A stretch of DNA of 64,000 nucleotides from Mammaliicoccus stepanovicii (GTDB lineage: Bacteria; Bacillota; Bacilli; Staphylococcales; Staphylococcaceae): NCBI RefSeq assembly GCF_002902525.1, contig NZ_PPQZ01000043.1, positions 50,679 through 114,678 of the forward strand, read 5' to 3'. Of the stretch, positions 10,840-18,840 are shown one piece after another. Each line of letters opens with the position of its first letter. Position 1 is the stretch's first letter. The notes below the pieces were generated by a model that saw only the letters and a program-made list of their open reading frames with translations, ran no database searches and had not been told where the DNA came from. A program made the translations under genes and the position numbers.

Positions 10840-11300
10840 ATGATAATTCGTGATAAGAAAAGTTCTGATATTGAAAGTTTGGCTGAAGTACATTATCAAT
10901 CATGGATAAGTGCATACGAAGGCATGATACCAGATGACTACATAGAAAGACATCATAAATTTAATGCGCCGTGTCTTGTAGCGGAAGTGGATGATTCAAT
11001 TGTAGGGTTCTTGATGTATAGCAAAGACAAAGATAGTGATGTAGGGAACTATTGTGGTGAAATAATGGTTATATATTTATTAAAGGAATTTCAGAATAAA
11101 GGTGTCGGAAGCAAGTTAATGGAAGAAGCAGAGCAACGTATGAGAGGTGATTTTGAACAACTAAGTGTTTTTGGGTATTTGAAGATAATAAACAAGCAAT
11201 TAAATTTTACGAAAGATTTGGATTTAAGGCTGATGGAATTTATGAAATAAGTAATTTAGGTAAAGAAATGAAAGAAATAAGAATGAGAAAAAAGTTGTAA
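10840..11300 (+). pseudogene. GNAT acetyltransferase, frameshifted near its end
   Basis: The first 110 residues read as a GNAT acetyltransferase (opening MIIRDKKSSDIESLAEVHYQ, then VIYLLKEFQNKGVGSKLMEE, the acetyl-CoA loop). At the T-run 11168-11172 the frame shifts by one. The open frame continues to 11250 with an unrelated tail. The minus-one frame from TGG at 11172 gives WVFEDNKQAIKFYERFGF and runs to TAA at 11298-11300, which is exactly the missing last strand-helix of the fold. One extra T would restore the gene. Real mutation, phase-variable tract or sequencing error are all possible. Confidence 0.8.
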
Positions 11301-11448
11301 ATTATACATTTTGAAACAATATTAAACTGTAAACCGGCAAAAATAATACTAAATATTAATTCTTCTTAAAAATAATTAAAAAAATTTATAAATATATGAT
11401 TATCAATATAATACTTAGGGTAACATACTAAAAAAGGAGGATTTATAT

Positions 11449-12384
11449 ATGAGTAAAATAACAGATTCATTCATGAGTGCTTTAGATAGCATTATTGGTT
11501 TTATACCAAACTTAATAAGTGCAATTATTTTATTAATTGTTGCATGGTTAATTGCAGTAATTGTTAAGAACGTAATTATTAAAGGTTTAGGTGCATTAGG
11601 TTTTGAAAAATGGTTAGAGAAAAAAGGATTAACTGATTCAGGAAGTGGCAAATCAGAATCTGAAGGTTTAATTCAAACATTTGGTAAATTAGCTTACTTC
11701 ATTATTTTCTTATTATTCTTACCATCAGTATTTGATGCATTGAATATGACATCAGTATCAACACCTATTAAAAACATGATGGGTAGCGTGTTAGACTTCT
11801 TACCTAAAATTATCGTTGCAGTTGTAATCTTAGTAGTAGGATTATTTATTGCAAAAGTATTAGGTACATTAGTTAAGAATTTATTAGCTAACTTAAATGC
11901 AAGTCGCTATAACCACTATGTAAACTTTGGTGAAAATAAAGAAAGCATAGACATCCCTTCAGCAACTGGAGGCATTATTACAGCAATTATTGGTTTATTC
12001 TTTGTAGTTGAAGCATTAAACACAGTTAATTTAGAAGTTTTAAATACAATTGGTGAAGCAATAATCGGTTACTTACCATTAGTTATCTCAGGTGCAATCA
12101 TCTTACTAATTGGTTTCATTGGTGGTAACTTATTATCTAAAGTTATTAAGAAATCAACTGGTAACGGATTCGTTGCTGAGATTGTTAAGTACTTAGTAAT
12201 TATCGTTTCAGTATTTATGACATTAGATCAATTAAACTTTGCTCAAAGTATTGTTAATGTAGCGTTCTTACTTATCTTAGGTGCTGTTGCAGTAGCATTC
12301 GCTATTTCATTCGGTATCGGTGGTAAATCATTCGCTGAAAAAACATTATCAAAAATTGAAGACAAAGCAGATTCTAAGAAATAA
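11449..12384 (+). CDS. Mechanosensitive-channel-like membrane protein (MscS TM-helix repeats)
   Basis: A 311-residue protein with three repeats of a glycine-rich amphipathic helix (near residues 15-40, 110-145 and 195-240, for example IIVAVVILVVGLFIAKVLG). These repeats resemble the conserved TM helix of the small-conductance channel superfamily. The large MscS cytoplasmic cage is not evident. Ribosome site AAAGGAGGA is strong, and it has a very stable terminator, so it is likely well expressed as a single gene. Exact conductance or solute role is unknown. Confidence 0.8.
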   Translation: MSKITDSFMSALDSIIGFIPNLISAIILLIVAWLIAVIVKNVIIKGLGALGFEKWLEKKGLTDSGSGKSESEGLIQTFGKLAYFIIFLLFLPSVFDALNMTSVSTPIKNMMGSVLDFLPKIIVAVVILVVGLFIAKVLGTLVKNLLANLNASRYNHYVNFGENKESIDIPSATGGIITAIIGLFFVVEALNTVNLEVLNTIGEAIIGYLPLVISGAIILLIGFIGGNLLSKVIKKSTGNGFVAEIVKYLVIIVSVFMTLDQLNFAQSIVNVAFLLILGAVAVAFAISFGIGGKSFAEKTLSKIEDKADSKK

Positions 12385-12432
12385 AGATTGCAATTAAGTT
12401 CTAAATAGATGGAACGTAATTGTTCCAAATAT

Positions 12433-12480
12433 TTAAACCCAGTACCATTCTTGATATCAAGAATGGTACTGGGTTTTTCT
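12433..12480 (+). terminator. Strong terminator after the channel gene
   Basis: Perfect 18-bp stem (AACCCAGTACCATTCTTG and its complement) with a small loop, followed by TTTTTCTT. Confidence 0.9.
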
Positions 12481-12700
12481 TATGTAGTTGAACTCATGTG
12501 AATAGTACTGTCAGCATCCCATTTATCAGACATTATATGATGTATCAAAGTGGTTTCGAGGATAGTCTGCGGGTTGTCTACCACTAGACTGAAGGTTGTC
12601 TAATGGAACGATAGAATAGTTTATATGTCGTTTTCCTTGAATAAGACAGTAGAAAAATCGTATAATAAATTCAAGATATTAAATTTGGAAGGAGTTGGTA
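12481..12700. other. Intergenic region with one short dyad
   Basis: No gene seen. At 12564-12590 AGTCT and AGACT bound a 27-nt dyad, and GGTTGTCTA occurs twice 22 bp apart (12572, 12594). This resembles a lone, degenerate unit of the 41-bp repeats found elsewhere here. The promoter of the next gene should lie near 12640-12680. Confidence 0.35.
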
Positions 12701-12973
12701 ATGATGGAATGGTTGATTGGTTTATTAGGTGAAGATGTTCTATTTAATTATTTAGCATTTGGTATTCATTATTTCATTCCAATATTACTAACTCTCCTTT
12801 TTGTATATTTACAAATGCAAGCAAATATCAAATTACATCACAATTGGTTTGTAAAATCTTCAACAGAAATTGATGATCAATATATATTTGAATGGATCAT
12901 TCCAATATTAAGATGGCGTATTAGATGTTTGTCCAAGTCCGACGATGAAGAAGATGTTTGTCCAATATATTAA
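12701..12973 (+). CDS. Small membrane protein upstream of the YidC-type gene
   Basis: A 90-residue protein with one clear hydrophobic segment (about residues 15-40) and a tryptophan-containing C-terminal part. An in-frame TTG at 12695 directly abuts the GGAAGGAG ribosome site; ATG at 12701, six bases after it, is the sensible start. It ends 29 bp before the YidC-type gene, so the two form an operon and it may assist the insertase. I do not recognise a family. Confidence 0.65.
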   Translation: MMEWLIGLLGEDVLFNYLAFGIHYFIPILLTLLFVYLQMQANIKLHHNWFVKSSTEIDDQYIFEWIIPILRWRIRCLSKSDDEEDVCPIY

Positions 12974-13002
12974 TTCATATTTAATATATTGGAGGAGAAA
13001 TT

Positions 13003-13767
13003 TTGAAAAAATTATATTCAGTTTTAGCATTTTTATCAATCACATTATTATTAGGTGGTTGTGCGCCAAATAAAGACGGTGTATTTCACACTACATTTGT
13101 AGAACCGTTTATTTATCTAATAAAGTTTTTCGCGTCATTTTTTGATGGGAGTTATGGCATTGGTATTATAATCGTGACATTATGTGTACGACTCATTGTA
13201 ATGCCTTTCATGTTGCGTTCATTTAAATCTCAGAAAAAAATGCAATTTAAAATGAAACAAATTAAACCTGAAATAGATGAAATAAATAAGAAGATGAAGG
13301 CGACTAAAGATGAAAAAGAACGTGCTAAATACTCTCAAGAGCTCATGGCTTTATACAAAGATAATAATGTAAATCCGCTTAATATGGGATGTTTGCCAAT
13401 GTTGATACAAATGCCTATATTAATGGCATTATACTTTGCAATATCTAAGAATGAAGCATTGGCGAGTCACAGTTTTGCTTGGTTTAATTTAGGGACACCA
13501 GATATATTTATGGCATTAATTGCTGGTGCAATGTATTTAGTACAAGCTTATCTTTCGACGAAGTATTTACCAGAAGAATCGCCGGGACAAATGAAGTATA
13601 TGATGTATTTAAGTCCGATTATGATATTTATCATTAGTATGAATGCACCTGCTGCACTTCCGTTGTATTGGGGAACGAGTGCGATTGTACTCATTATTCA
13701 ACAATATATATCTAATAAATACTTTAATTATCATGAAGAAGAATTAAATGTAGAACCCTCAAACTAA
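13003..13767 (+). CDS. yidC: YidC/Oxa1-family membrane protein insertase, lipoprotein type
   Basis: Inserts and folds membrane proteins with or without SecYEG. The lipoprotein signal ends in LLGGC (Cys at about residue 22). A first membrane segment is followed by the conserved LCVRLIVMPFML with the buried arginine, a charged hairpin (KMKQIKPEIDEINKK), and three more helices including MGCLPMLIQMP. Start TTG 13003 after GGAGGAG. At 254 residues it is shorter than the usual staphylococcal YidC (about 290) and lacks the basic C-terminal tail, so it may be a second paralogue. The main copy is not in this window. Confidence 0.9.
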   Translation: MKKLYSVLAFLSITLLLGGCAPNKDGVFHTTFVEPFIYLIKFFASFFDGSYGIGIIIVTLCVRLIVMPFMLRSFKSQKKMQFKMKQIKPEIDEINKKMKATKDEKERAKYSQELMALYKDNNVNPLNMGCLPMLIQMPILMALYFAISKNEALASHSFAWFNLGTPDIFMALIAGAMYLVQAYLSTKYLPEESPGQMKYMMYLSPIMIFIISMNAPAALPLYWGTSAIVLIIQQYISNKYFNYHEEELNVEPSN

Positions 13768-13810
13768 AAAGAAGCAAGGCGCATATTAGTTAGTGCCTTG
13801 CTTCTTTTTT
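13766..13810 (+). terminator. Bidirectional terminator between the yidC-type gene and the convergent membrane gene
   Basis: Arms AAAAAGAAGCAAGGC and GCCTTGCTTCTTTTTT flank a 14-base loop, with A and T runs on either side. Confidence 0.9.
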
Positions 13811-14145
13811 CTATTAAAAATTTCAAATGCAATGCAAATGATTATGACAAAAATTATAGAAATGATTTTGAATCCATCTGGAACGAAGAATTTAATGATA
13901 ACCATGGATAGAATATATAGAGGAAGTAAAACTAAAGTTTCTTTCTTGAAAATATTATGTTTACTAACTTTGAAACTTGGAATCATAAATAAAAGCAACG
14001 AAAAAGAAACACTATATGCAACCAAAGATATCCAATCAATTTTATTATTGAAAAGCCATTGTACGAAGATGATAATCAATAATGTAAATAATAGATTAGA
14101 AAAACCATAGATAAGTTTATCTTTTAATATATAAATGACCTCCAT
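13786..14145 (-). CDS. Hypothetical four-helix membrane protein with an odd start
   Basis: A protein of 114-119 residues with four hydrophobic segments and a lysine-rich tail; no family recognised. The only in-frame ATG (14145) overlaps the gene's only ribosome site, GGAGGT at 14143-14138, and has nothing of its own upstream. Seven bases after GGAGGT lies an in-frame ATA (14130), and no ATG, GTG or TTG is placed correctly. Either the ATG is used inefficiently or translation begins at ATA. It shares a terminator with the convergent yidC-type gene. Confidence 0.55.
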   Translation of the reverse strand: MEVIYILKDKLIYGFSNLLFTLLIIIFVQWLFNNKIDWISLVAYSVSFSLLLFMIPSFKVSKHNIFKKETLVLLPLYILSMVIIKFFVPDGFKIISIIFVIIICIAFEIFNRKKKQGTN

Positions 14146-14178
14146 ACATAGTGAGTCTGATATTTTGTAATATGTTAA

Positions 14179-14625
14179 TTATTTATCTGATCTAATTGAT
14201 TTTACGTTTTTGAATCCTGCTTTCTTTTGTGCTAAATGTTCCATTACGTCATGCCAGTCGCTTCCAGCAGTATCAAATGTTTCTTGTAGCAAGTCATTTT
14301 GTGCTTGGTTTAATATGCTAACAAGTGAAGTGCCTTCTTGAGTAGGATATAAATGTTTAACACGTCGATCGTGTTCGGAATCTCTATATTGAATTAAGCC
14401 TTTTTCTTGCAGCATTTTTAACGATGCATGTGAAGCTTGTTTAGATATTTCTAATGTTTCTAGTAATTGTTTTAAGGTAATGCCAGGCATTTGATCGATG
14501 AAAAATAGAAACCTGTGGTGTTGTCGATTCATACCATGTTCTTGAATAATTTCATCTGCTGTATTGATAAATGACTTATATGCGAAGTAGAAGAGCATGT
14601 GATCATAATTGTTTTTATTCTCCAT
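14179..14625 (-). CDS. MarR-family transcriptional regulator
   Basis: Cytoplasmic winged-helix repressor of 148 residues. The HTH spans about residues 48-75 (LKQLLETLEISKQASHASLK) and the beta wing contains YRDSEHDRRVKHLYPT, a typical MarR wing. The gene is divergent from the thiamine-diphosphate decarboxylase, and two palindromes occupy the shared 198-bp region, so it most likely represses itself and the decarboxylase, released by an aromatic or keto acid ligand (inferred). Confidence 0.9.
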   Translation of the reverse strand: MENKNNYDHMLFYFAYKSFINTADEIIQEHGMNRQHHRFLFFIDQMPGITLKQLLETLEISKQASHASLKMLQEKGLIQYRDSEHDRRVKHLYPTQEGTSLVSILNQAQNDLLQETFDTAGSDWHDVMEHLAQKKAGFKNVKSIRSDK

Positions 14626-14679
14626 ATTGTCGACTCCTTTTTCTTCATTATAATAGAAATGACAATAAAATTCATCAAT

Positions 14680-14699
14680 AGGTCAATTAGGTTGACTTA
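14680..14699. promoter_or_regulatory. Imperfect palindrome, probable MarR operator next to marR
   Basis: AGGTCAATTAGGTTGACTTA: the arms resemble the perfect palindrome at 14774. It lies 55 bp upstream of the marR start. Confidence 0.6.
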
Positions 14700-14773
14700 A
14701 TATGTTGAGAAGCATATAATCGTTATCAAAGGTTTAAAAAGTCAAAAGATATTTGATTGATTTTTTTTACACC

Positions 14774-14798
14774 AAAAGGTCAACTATGTTGACCTTTT
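14774..14798. promoter_or_regulatory. Perfect palindrome, probable MarR operator before ipdC
   Basis: Arms AAAAGGTCAAC and GTTGACCTTTT (11 bp each, no mismatch) around the spacer TAT, ending 25 bp before the ipdC start and next to its ribosome site. Position and symmetry fit repression by the divergent MarR protein. Confidence 0.75.
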
Positions 14799-14823
14799 AA
14801 AAAGAGAAAAGGTGGAATAGTCA

Positions 14824-16467
14824 ATGAAAAAACGTGTTGGAGAATATTTAATGGATAGTTTAAGCACAGTTGGGGTCGAGAAGGTATTTGGTGTTCCTGG
14901 TGACTTTAATTTAGCTTTTTTAGATGATATAGTTTGTCGAGATGATATGGAATGGATAGGTAACACAAATGAATTAAATGCTAGTTATGCAGCGGATGGT
15001 TATGCAAGATTAAATGGTATTAGTGCTATTGTGACAACATTTGGTGTAGGTGAATTGAGCGCAGTTAACGGTATTGCTGGAGCTTATGCTGAAAGAGTAC
15101 CTGTTGTCACAATTACTGGAGCGCCTACAACGAGTGTAGAAGAAGCTGGTAAGTTTGTTCATCATTCATTAGGTGAAGGACATTTTGATAATTATCGAAG
15201 AATGTACAAAGAAATTACAACTGCACAAGGATACATCACTGTTGAAAATGCACAAACCGAAATTCCTAGATTAATTGATGCTGCTTTAGCTGAAAAACGC
15301 CCTGTACATTTACATTTGCCTATAGATGTAGCACAAGCAGAGATAGATGTACAAATGCCATACGCACCAGCTGAAATGATAAATCAAGATGTTTCAAAAT
15401 ACACACAAATGATAGTAGAGAAATTACAGACTGCTAAGCAACCAGTTATAATTGCTGGTCATGAAATAAACAGCTTTAAATTACACAGAGTGCTAGAGCA
15501 ATTTGTGAATCAAACTCAAATTCCTGTAGCACAATTATCATTAGGTAAAGGTGCATTTAACGAAGAGAATGATTATTATATGGGAATTTATGATGGCAGC
15601 ATAGCTGAAGAAGATATTAAAGACTACGTAAATAATAGTGATGCAATTTTAAATATAGGTGCAAAATTAACTGATTCAGCAACAGCTGGATATTCATATG
15701 AATTTGATATAGATGATGTCGTTATGATTAATCATCATGACTTTAAAATGAATGAAACTATTACATCAGAAATTTCATTAGTAAATATGTTGAATGGCTT
15801 ATTGAATATAAATTATAAAAATACTTCAAATTTCCCAGGAAATAAACAATCTAGAAAAGCAGACTATGTCATTAATAAAGAGCCGTTGACGCAAGAGAAT
15901 TACTTTAAAATGATTCAAAACTTTATTGGATTAGATGACGTTATACTTGCTGAACAAGGGACATCATTTTTTGGGGCGTATGATTTAAACTTATATAAAG
16001 ATAATACATTTATAGGGCAACCACTCTGGGGATCAATAGGTTATACATTACCAGCAACAATTGGTACTCAAATGTCTAACTTATACAGAAGAAATATATT
16101 ATTAATAGGTGATGGATCATTACAACTTACTGCACAAGACATTTCAACAATGATCAGAGAAGACTTGAAACCAGTTATTTTTGTTATTAATAATGATGGT
16201 TATACTGTAGAACGTAAAATTCATGGGGAACACCAATCTTATAATGATATTCAAATGTGGGACTATAAACTACTTCCAGCCGTATTTGGTGGTAAAGATA
16301 AAGTCGCAGTACATGATGTTGAAACATCAGAAGATTTACAAGAAACTTTAATGAATATTAATAATGAACCAAATCGAATGCACTTTATAGAAGTTAAAAT
16401 GCATGTATCAGATGCACCAGAAAAGTTAGATGCAATTGGTAAAGCATTTTCTAAACAAAATAGTTAA
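14824..16467 (+). CDS. ipdC: Thiamine-diphosphate-dependent alpha-keto acid decarboxylase (indolepyruvate/phenylpyruvate type)
   Basis: Non-oxidative decarboxylation of a 2-keto acid to an aldehyde, probably an aromatic or branched-chain substrate. The N-terminal pyrimidine-binding domain has the conserved glutamate in GNTNELNASYAADGYAR, and the C-terminal ThDP/Mg motif GDGSLQLTAQDIST runs to INNDGYT near residue 460. At 547 residues it fits the pyruvate/indolepyruvate decarboxylase family. Ribosome site AAAGGTGG. Single gene with its own terminator under the probable MarR operator. Exact substrate cannot be read from sequence. Confidence 0.88.
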   Translation: MKKRVGEYLMDSLSTVGVEKVFGVPGDFNLAFLDDIVCRDDMEWIGNTNELNASYAADGYARLNGISAIVTTFGVGELSAVNGIAGAYAERVPVVTITGAPTTSVEEAGKFVHHSLGEGHFDNYRRMYKEITTAQGYITVENAQTEIPRLIDAALAEKRPVHLHLPIDVAQAEIDVQMPYAPAEMINQDVSKYTQMIVEKLQTAKQPVIIAGHEINSFKLHRVLEQFVNQTQIPVAQLSLGKGAFNEENDYYMGIYDGSIAEEDIKDYVNNSDAILNIGAKLTDSATAGYSYEFDIDDVVMINHHDFKMNETITSEISLVNMLNGLLNINYKNTSNFPGNKQSRKADYVINKEPLTQENYFKMIQNFIGLDDVILAEQGTSFFGAYDLNLYKDNTFIGQPLWGSIGYTLPATIGTQMSNLYRRNILLIGDGSLQLTAQDISTMIREDLKPVIFVINNDGYTVERKIHGEHQSYNDIQMWDYKLLPAVFGGKDKVAVHDVETSEDLQETLMNINNEPNRMHFIEVKMHVSDAPEKLDAIGKAFSKQNS

Positions 16468-16471
16468 TAAA

Positions 16472-16517
16472 GAACAACGAGCCAATGACACTATACATGT
16501 CGTTGGCTCGTTGTTTT
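16472..16517 (+). terminator. Bidirectional terminator between ipdC and the galactitol operon
   Basis: Stem AACAACGAGCCAA / TTGGCTCGTTGTT, with additional pairing inside; T-rich end on the plus side. Confidence 0.85.
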
Positions 16518-16541
16518 GTATGGGTAATTCCAAGTTAATTA

Positions 16542-17579
16542 TTACGGATGAAATATAACTTTGTCATAATGCTGTTTCTTATTTACAAGTTTGAAGAACG
16601 TTTCTGGTCCTTCACTTAAATCTAGTCTGTCTGAAATAATAGGGTCCACTAATAAATCACCTGAAGACATATAATGTATGGTAGCATCCCACTCTTTACC
16701 TGGGAAGGGCGCAGATAATCCATTCCAAGATCCAATAACGTTTAATTCATTTCTTAATATTTTTTCAAATTGTGTACGCTTGATTTCAATATCAGAGTAA
16801 GGTATGCCAAGTAGTAAAACTTGTCCCCCTTTAGTTGGAAGCGTCAATACTTGTCCAATAGTAAATGGTGAGCCTGCTGATTCTATAGCTACATCAATTT
16901 GTTCAGGAATAGCATCAATTGCCTCTTCTAAAGATTCTTCAATGGAATTAATAGTGTAATCAGCACCAAGTTTTTTGGCGATATTTAGTTTGTGATTGTC
17001 TATATCAATTGCGATAATTTTAATTGCTCCAAATATCTTTGCCCATTGTATTGCAAGAAGCCCGATACTTCCACATCCCATGACTGCAACTGTTGAGCCT
17101 GGTTTAATGTGTGTTCGATAGAAACCGTGAGCTACTACTGCTGAAGGCTCAACCATAGCTGCAGTGTCAAAGTCAACGTTGTTAGGAATTTTTAGAACAT
17201 TGTTTGCAGGTAATTTAACATACTCTGCAAATGATCCTGGTTCTAATGAACCTATCACAAAGAGTTTTGTACATCTAGAGTATTCACCCTTTTCGCAATA
17301 TTCGCAGTTATGACATGCAATTGCAGGACAACCTGTTACTGCATCACCCACATTCAAGTGGGTTACATCTTCACCAATCGCTTCAACAACTCCTGAAAAT
17401 TCATGACCAAATGTCATACCTTCATGATATGGACCGAGTTTTTTATAACGTGAAGTATCTGAACCACAAATACCAGTCGCTTTTACTTTTATAATGACAT
17501 CGAATGAATTTTGTATTGTTGGTTTTGGAGTATCTTCATATCTTAAATCTTCAATACCATATAAATTTAATGCTTTCAT
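16542..17579 (-). CDS. gatD: Galactitol-1-phosphate 5-dehydrogenase
   Basis: Zinc-dependent MDR enzyme oxidising galactitol 1-phosphate to tagatose 6-phosphate with NAD. Catalytic zinc ligands are visible in GICGSD (Cys near residue 38) and GHEFSG (His-Glu near 60). The structural zinc cluster is the four-cysteine set CHNCEYCEKGEYSRC near 90-105, and the Rossmann loop is GCGSIG near 170. The segment ILRNELNVIGSW near residue 290 closely matches E. coli GatD. Last gene of the PTS operon and its catabolic step. Confidence 0.88.
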   Translation of the reverse strand: MKALNLYGIEDLRYEDTPKPTIQNSFDVIIKVKATGICGSDTSRYKKLGPYHEGMTFGHEFSGVVEAIGEDVTHLNVGDAVTGCPAIACHNCEYCEKGEYSRCTKLFVIGSLEPGSFAEYVKLPANNVLKIPNNVDFDTAAMVEPSAVVAHGFYRTHIKPGSTVAVMGCGSIGLLAIQWAKIFGAIKIIAIDIDNHKLNIAKKLGADYTINSIEESLEEAIDAIPEQIDVAIESAGSPFTIGQVLTLPTKGGQVLLLGIPYSDIEIKRTQFEKILRNELNVIGSWNGLSAPFPGKEWDATIHYMSSGDLLVDPIISDRLDLSEGPETFFKLVNKKQHYDKVIFHP

Positions 17580-17616
17580 TTCAATTAGACCTCCAATCTA
17601 TAATGGACTTATAACT

Positions 17617-17772
17617 TTAAGCTTGTTCAGCTACTACTTTCTTTTTCTTAAATAGTTTGGCACCGAAATAACTTAAGAAGACAGCACCATTACAATAAAG
17701 TAAATGGTTCATATAAAAATCAGTAATCTCTCTCATCGGTCCAAGCATAAAATCCAACATATGTTCTACCAT
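17617..17772 (-). CDS. 51-residue small protein inside the galactitol operon
   Basis: Short ORF beginning MVEHMLDFMLGPMREITDFY, with a weakly hydrophobic middle (VFLSYFGAKL) and a basic KKKK tail, so it may sit at the membrane surface. It has an AAAGGAG ribosome site 9-10 bases before its ATG. It fits the gap between two dehydrogenase genes, 17 bp after the upstream stop and 37 bp before gatD. Size, ribosome site and spacing argue for a real gene. I know no family for it. Confidence 0.65.
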   Translation of the reverse strand: MVEHMLDFMLGPMREITDFYMNHLLYCNGAVFLSYFGAKLFKKKKVVAEQA

Positions 17773-17789
17773 AATTATCAATCTCCTTT

Positions 17790-18821
17790 TTAGTGGATAG
17801 GGCGGAGTAGTACTTTTATACCTTCACCACTTTTTATATGGTTATATCCTTTGTCCCATTCAGAAATATCTAGTTCATTTGTTATGAGTGCTTCAGCATT
17901 AACTGAACCATTACTTAAGAGTTCCAATGATGCTTCCCAATCTGCAGGTTTTTGACTTCTTGTGCCCACAACTCGTATTTCTTTTTGTACGATTTTCTCT
18001 AAATCAAACTGAATGACAGGGTCTTTAAAGATACCAACTTGGACGTATAAACCTTTTTTGCGAAGTAAATCTAGTCCTTGATTTGCAGCAGGTACCGCTC
18101 CAGAACATTCTAATACGACATTGGCACCATAACCGTTTGTAATATTATTAATATATTTTTTTAAATCAGTATGCTGAATATTGACAACATGATCTAAATT
18201 CAGTTCTTCTGCTTTGTTAAGTCTAGCTTTGTCATTATCTAAACCAGTAATGACAACTTTTCCACCTTTACTTTTTACTACCTGTGCAACAAGTAAGCCA
18301 ATAGGACCTGGACCCATTACAACAACAATGTCGTCTTGGTTAATTTCAATTTTAGAAACGGCATGATGCGCACACGCTAGAGGTTCAGTCATAGCTGCCG
18401 CCTTATAGGTCACATTATCGGGTAATTTGTGTACACTTGCTGCTCTTGCTATTAAGAACTCTGTAAAACCACCATTTTGTTGAGTACCAAGACCTTTTCT
18501 AAGATTACATAAGTTATAGTCTTTAGTTTGGCAATACTCACATTCTCCACAAATATAATAAGTAGTTTCAGATGTAACACGATCGCCAATTGTAAAACCT
18601 TGAACGTCTTCACCAATTGATACAATTTCACCTGAAAATTCATGACCTAATGTAACTGGGAAGTTTACGTTGTAATGACCTTCATATGTATGAACGTCAG
18701 TTCCACAAATACCAGCATAATGAACTTTTATTTTCACTTCATTCTTATTTGGTTCAGGTATTTCTTTATCTAAAATTTCTAAATTTCCGAATCCGGGTGC
18801 TGTTTTTACTAAAGCCTTCAT
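17790..18821 (-). CDS. Zinc-dependent polyol/sorbitol dehydrogenase-like enzyme
   Basis: Second MDR dehydrogenase of the operon, 343 residues. Catalytic zinc ligands are in GICGTDVHTYEG and GHEFSG, the structural zinc cysteines are in CGECEYCQTKDYNLC, and the NAD loop is VMGPGPIGLLVAQ. The family covers sorbitol, threonine and galactitol-phosphate dehydrogenases. With a PTS importing the substrate as a phosphate, a polyol-phosphate is plausible. ATG 18821 follows AAGGGGATG; the upstream in-frame ATGs lack a ribosome site and abut the IIC stop. Confidence 0.82.
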   Translation of the reverse strand: MKALVKTAPGFGNLEILDKEIPEPNKNEVKIKVHYAGICGTDVHTYEGHYNVNFPVTLGHEFSGEIVSIGEDVQGFTIGDRVTSETTYYICGECEYCQTKDYNLCNLRKGLGTQQNGGFTEFLIARAASVHKLPDNVTYKAAAMTEPLACAHHAVSKIEINQDDIVVVMGPGPIGLLVAQVVKSKGGKVVITGLDNDKARLNKAEELNLDHVVNIQHTDLKKYINNITNGYGANVVLECSGAVPAANQGLDLLRKKGLYVQVGIFKDPVIQFDLEKIVQKEIRVVGTRSQKPADWEASLELLSNGSVNAEALITNELDISEWDKGYNHIKSGEGIKVLLRPIH

Positions 18822-18840
18822 GTATGACATCCCCTTAATG

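Noticed and set aside
11161..11180. Programmed -1 frameshift in the GNAT gene
   Set aside because: The site is a simple T-run without a canonical X XXY YYZ heptamer in frame or a clear downstream pseudoknot. A mutation or slippage is simpler.
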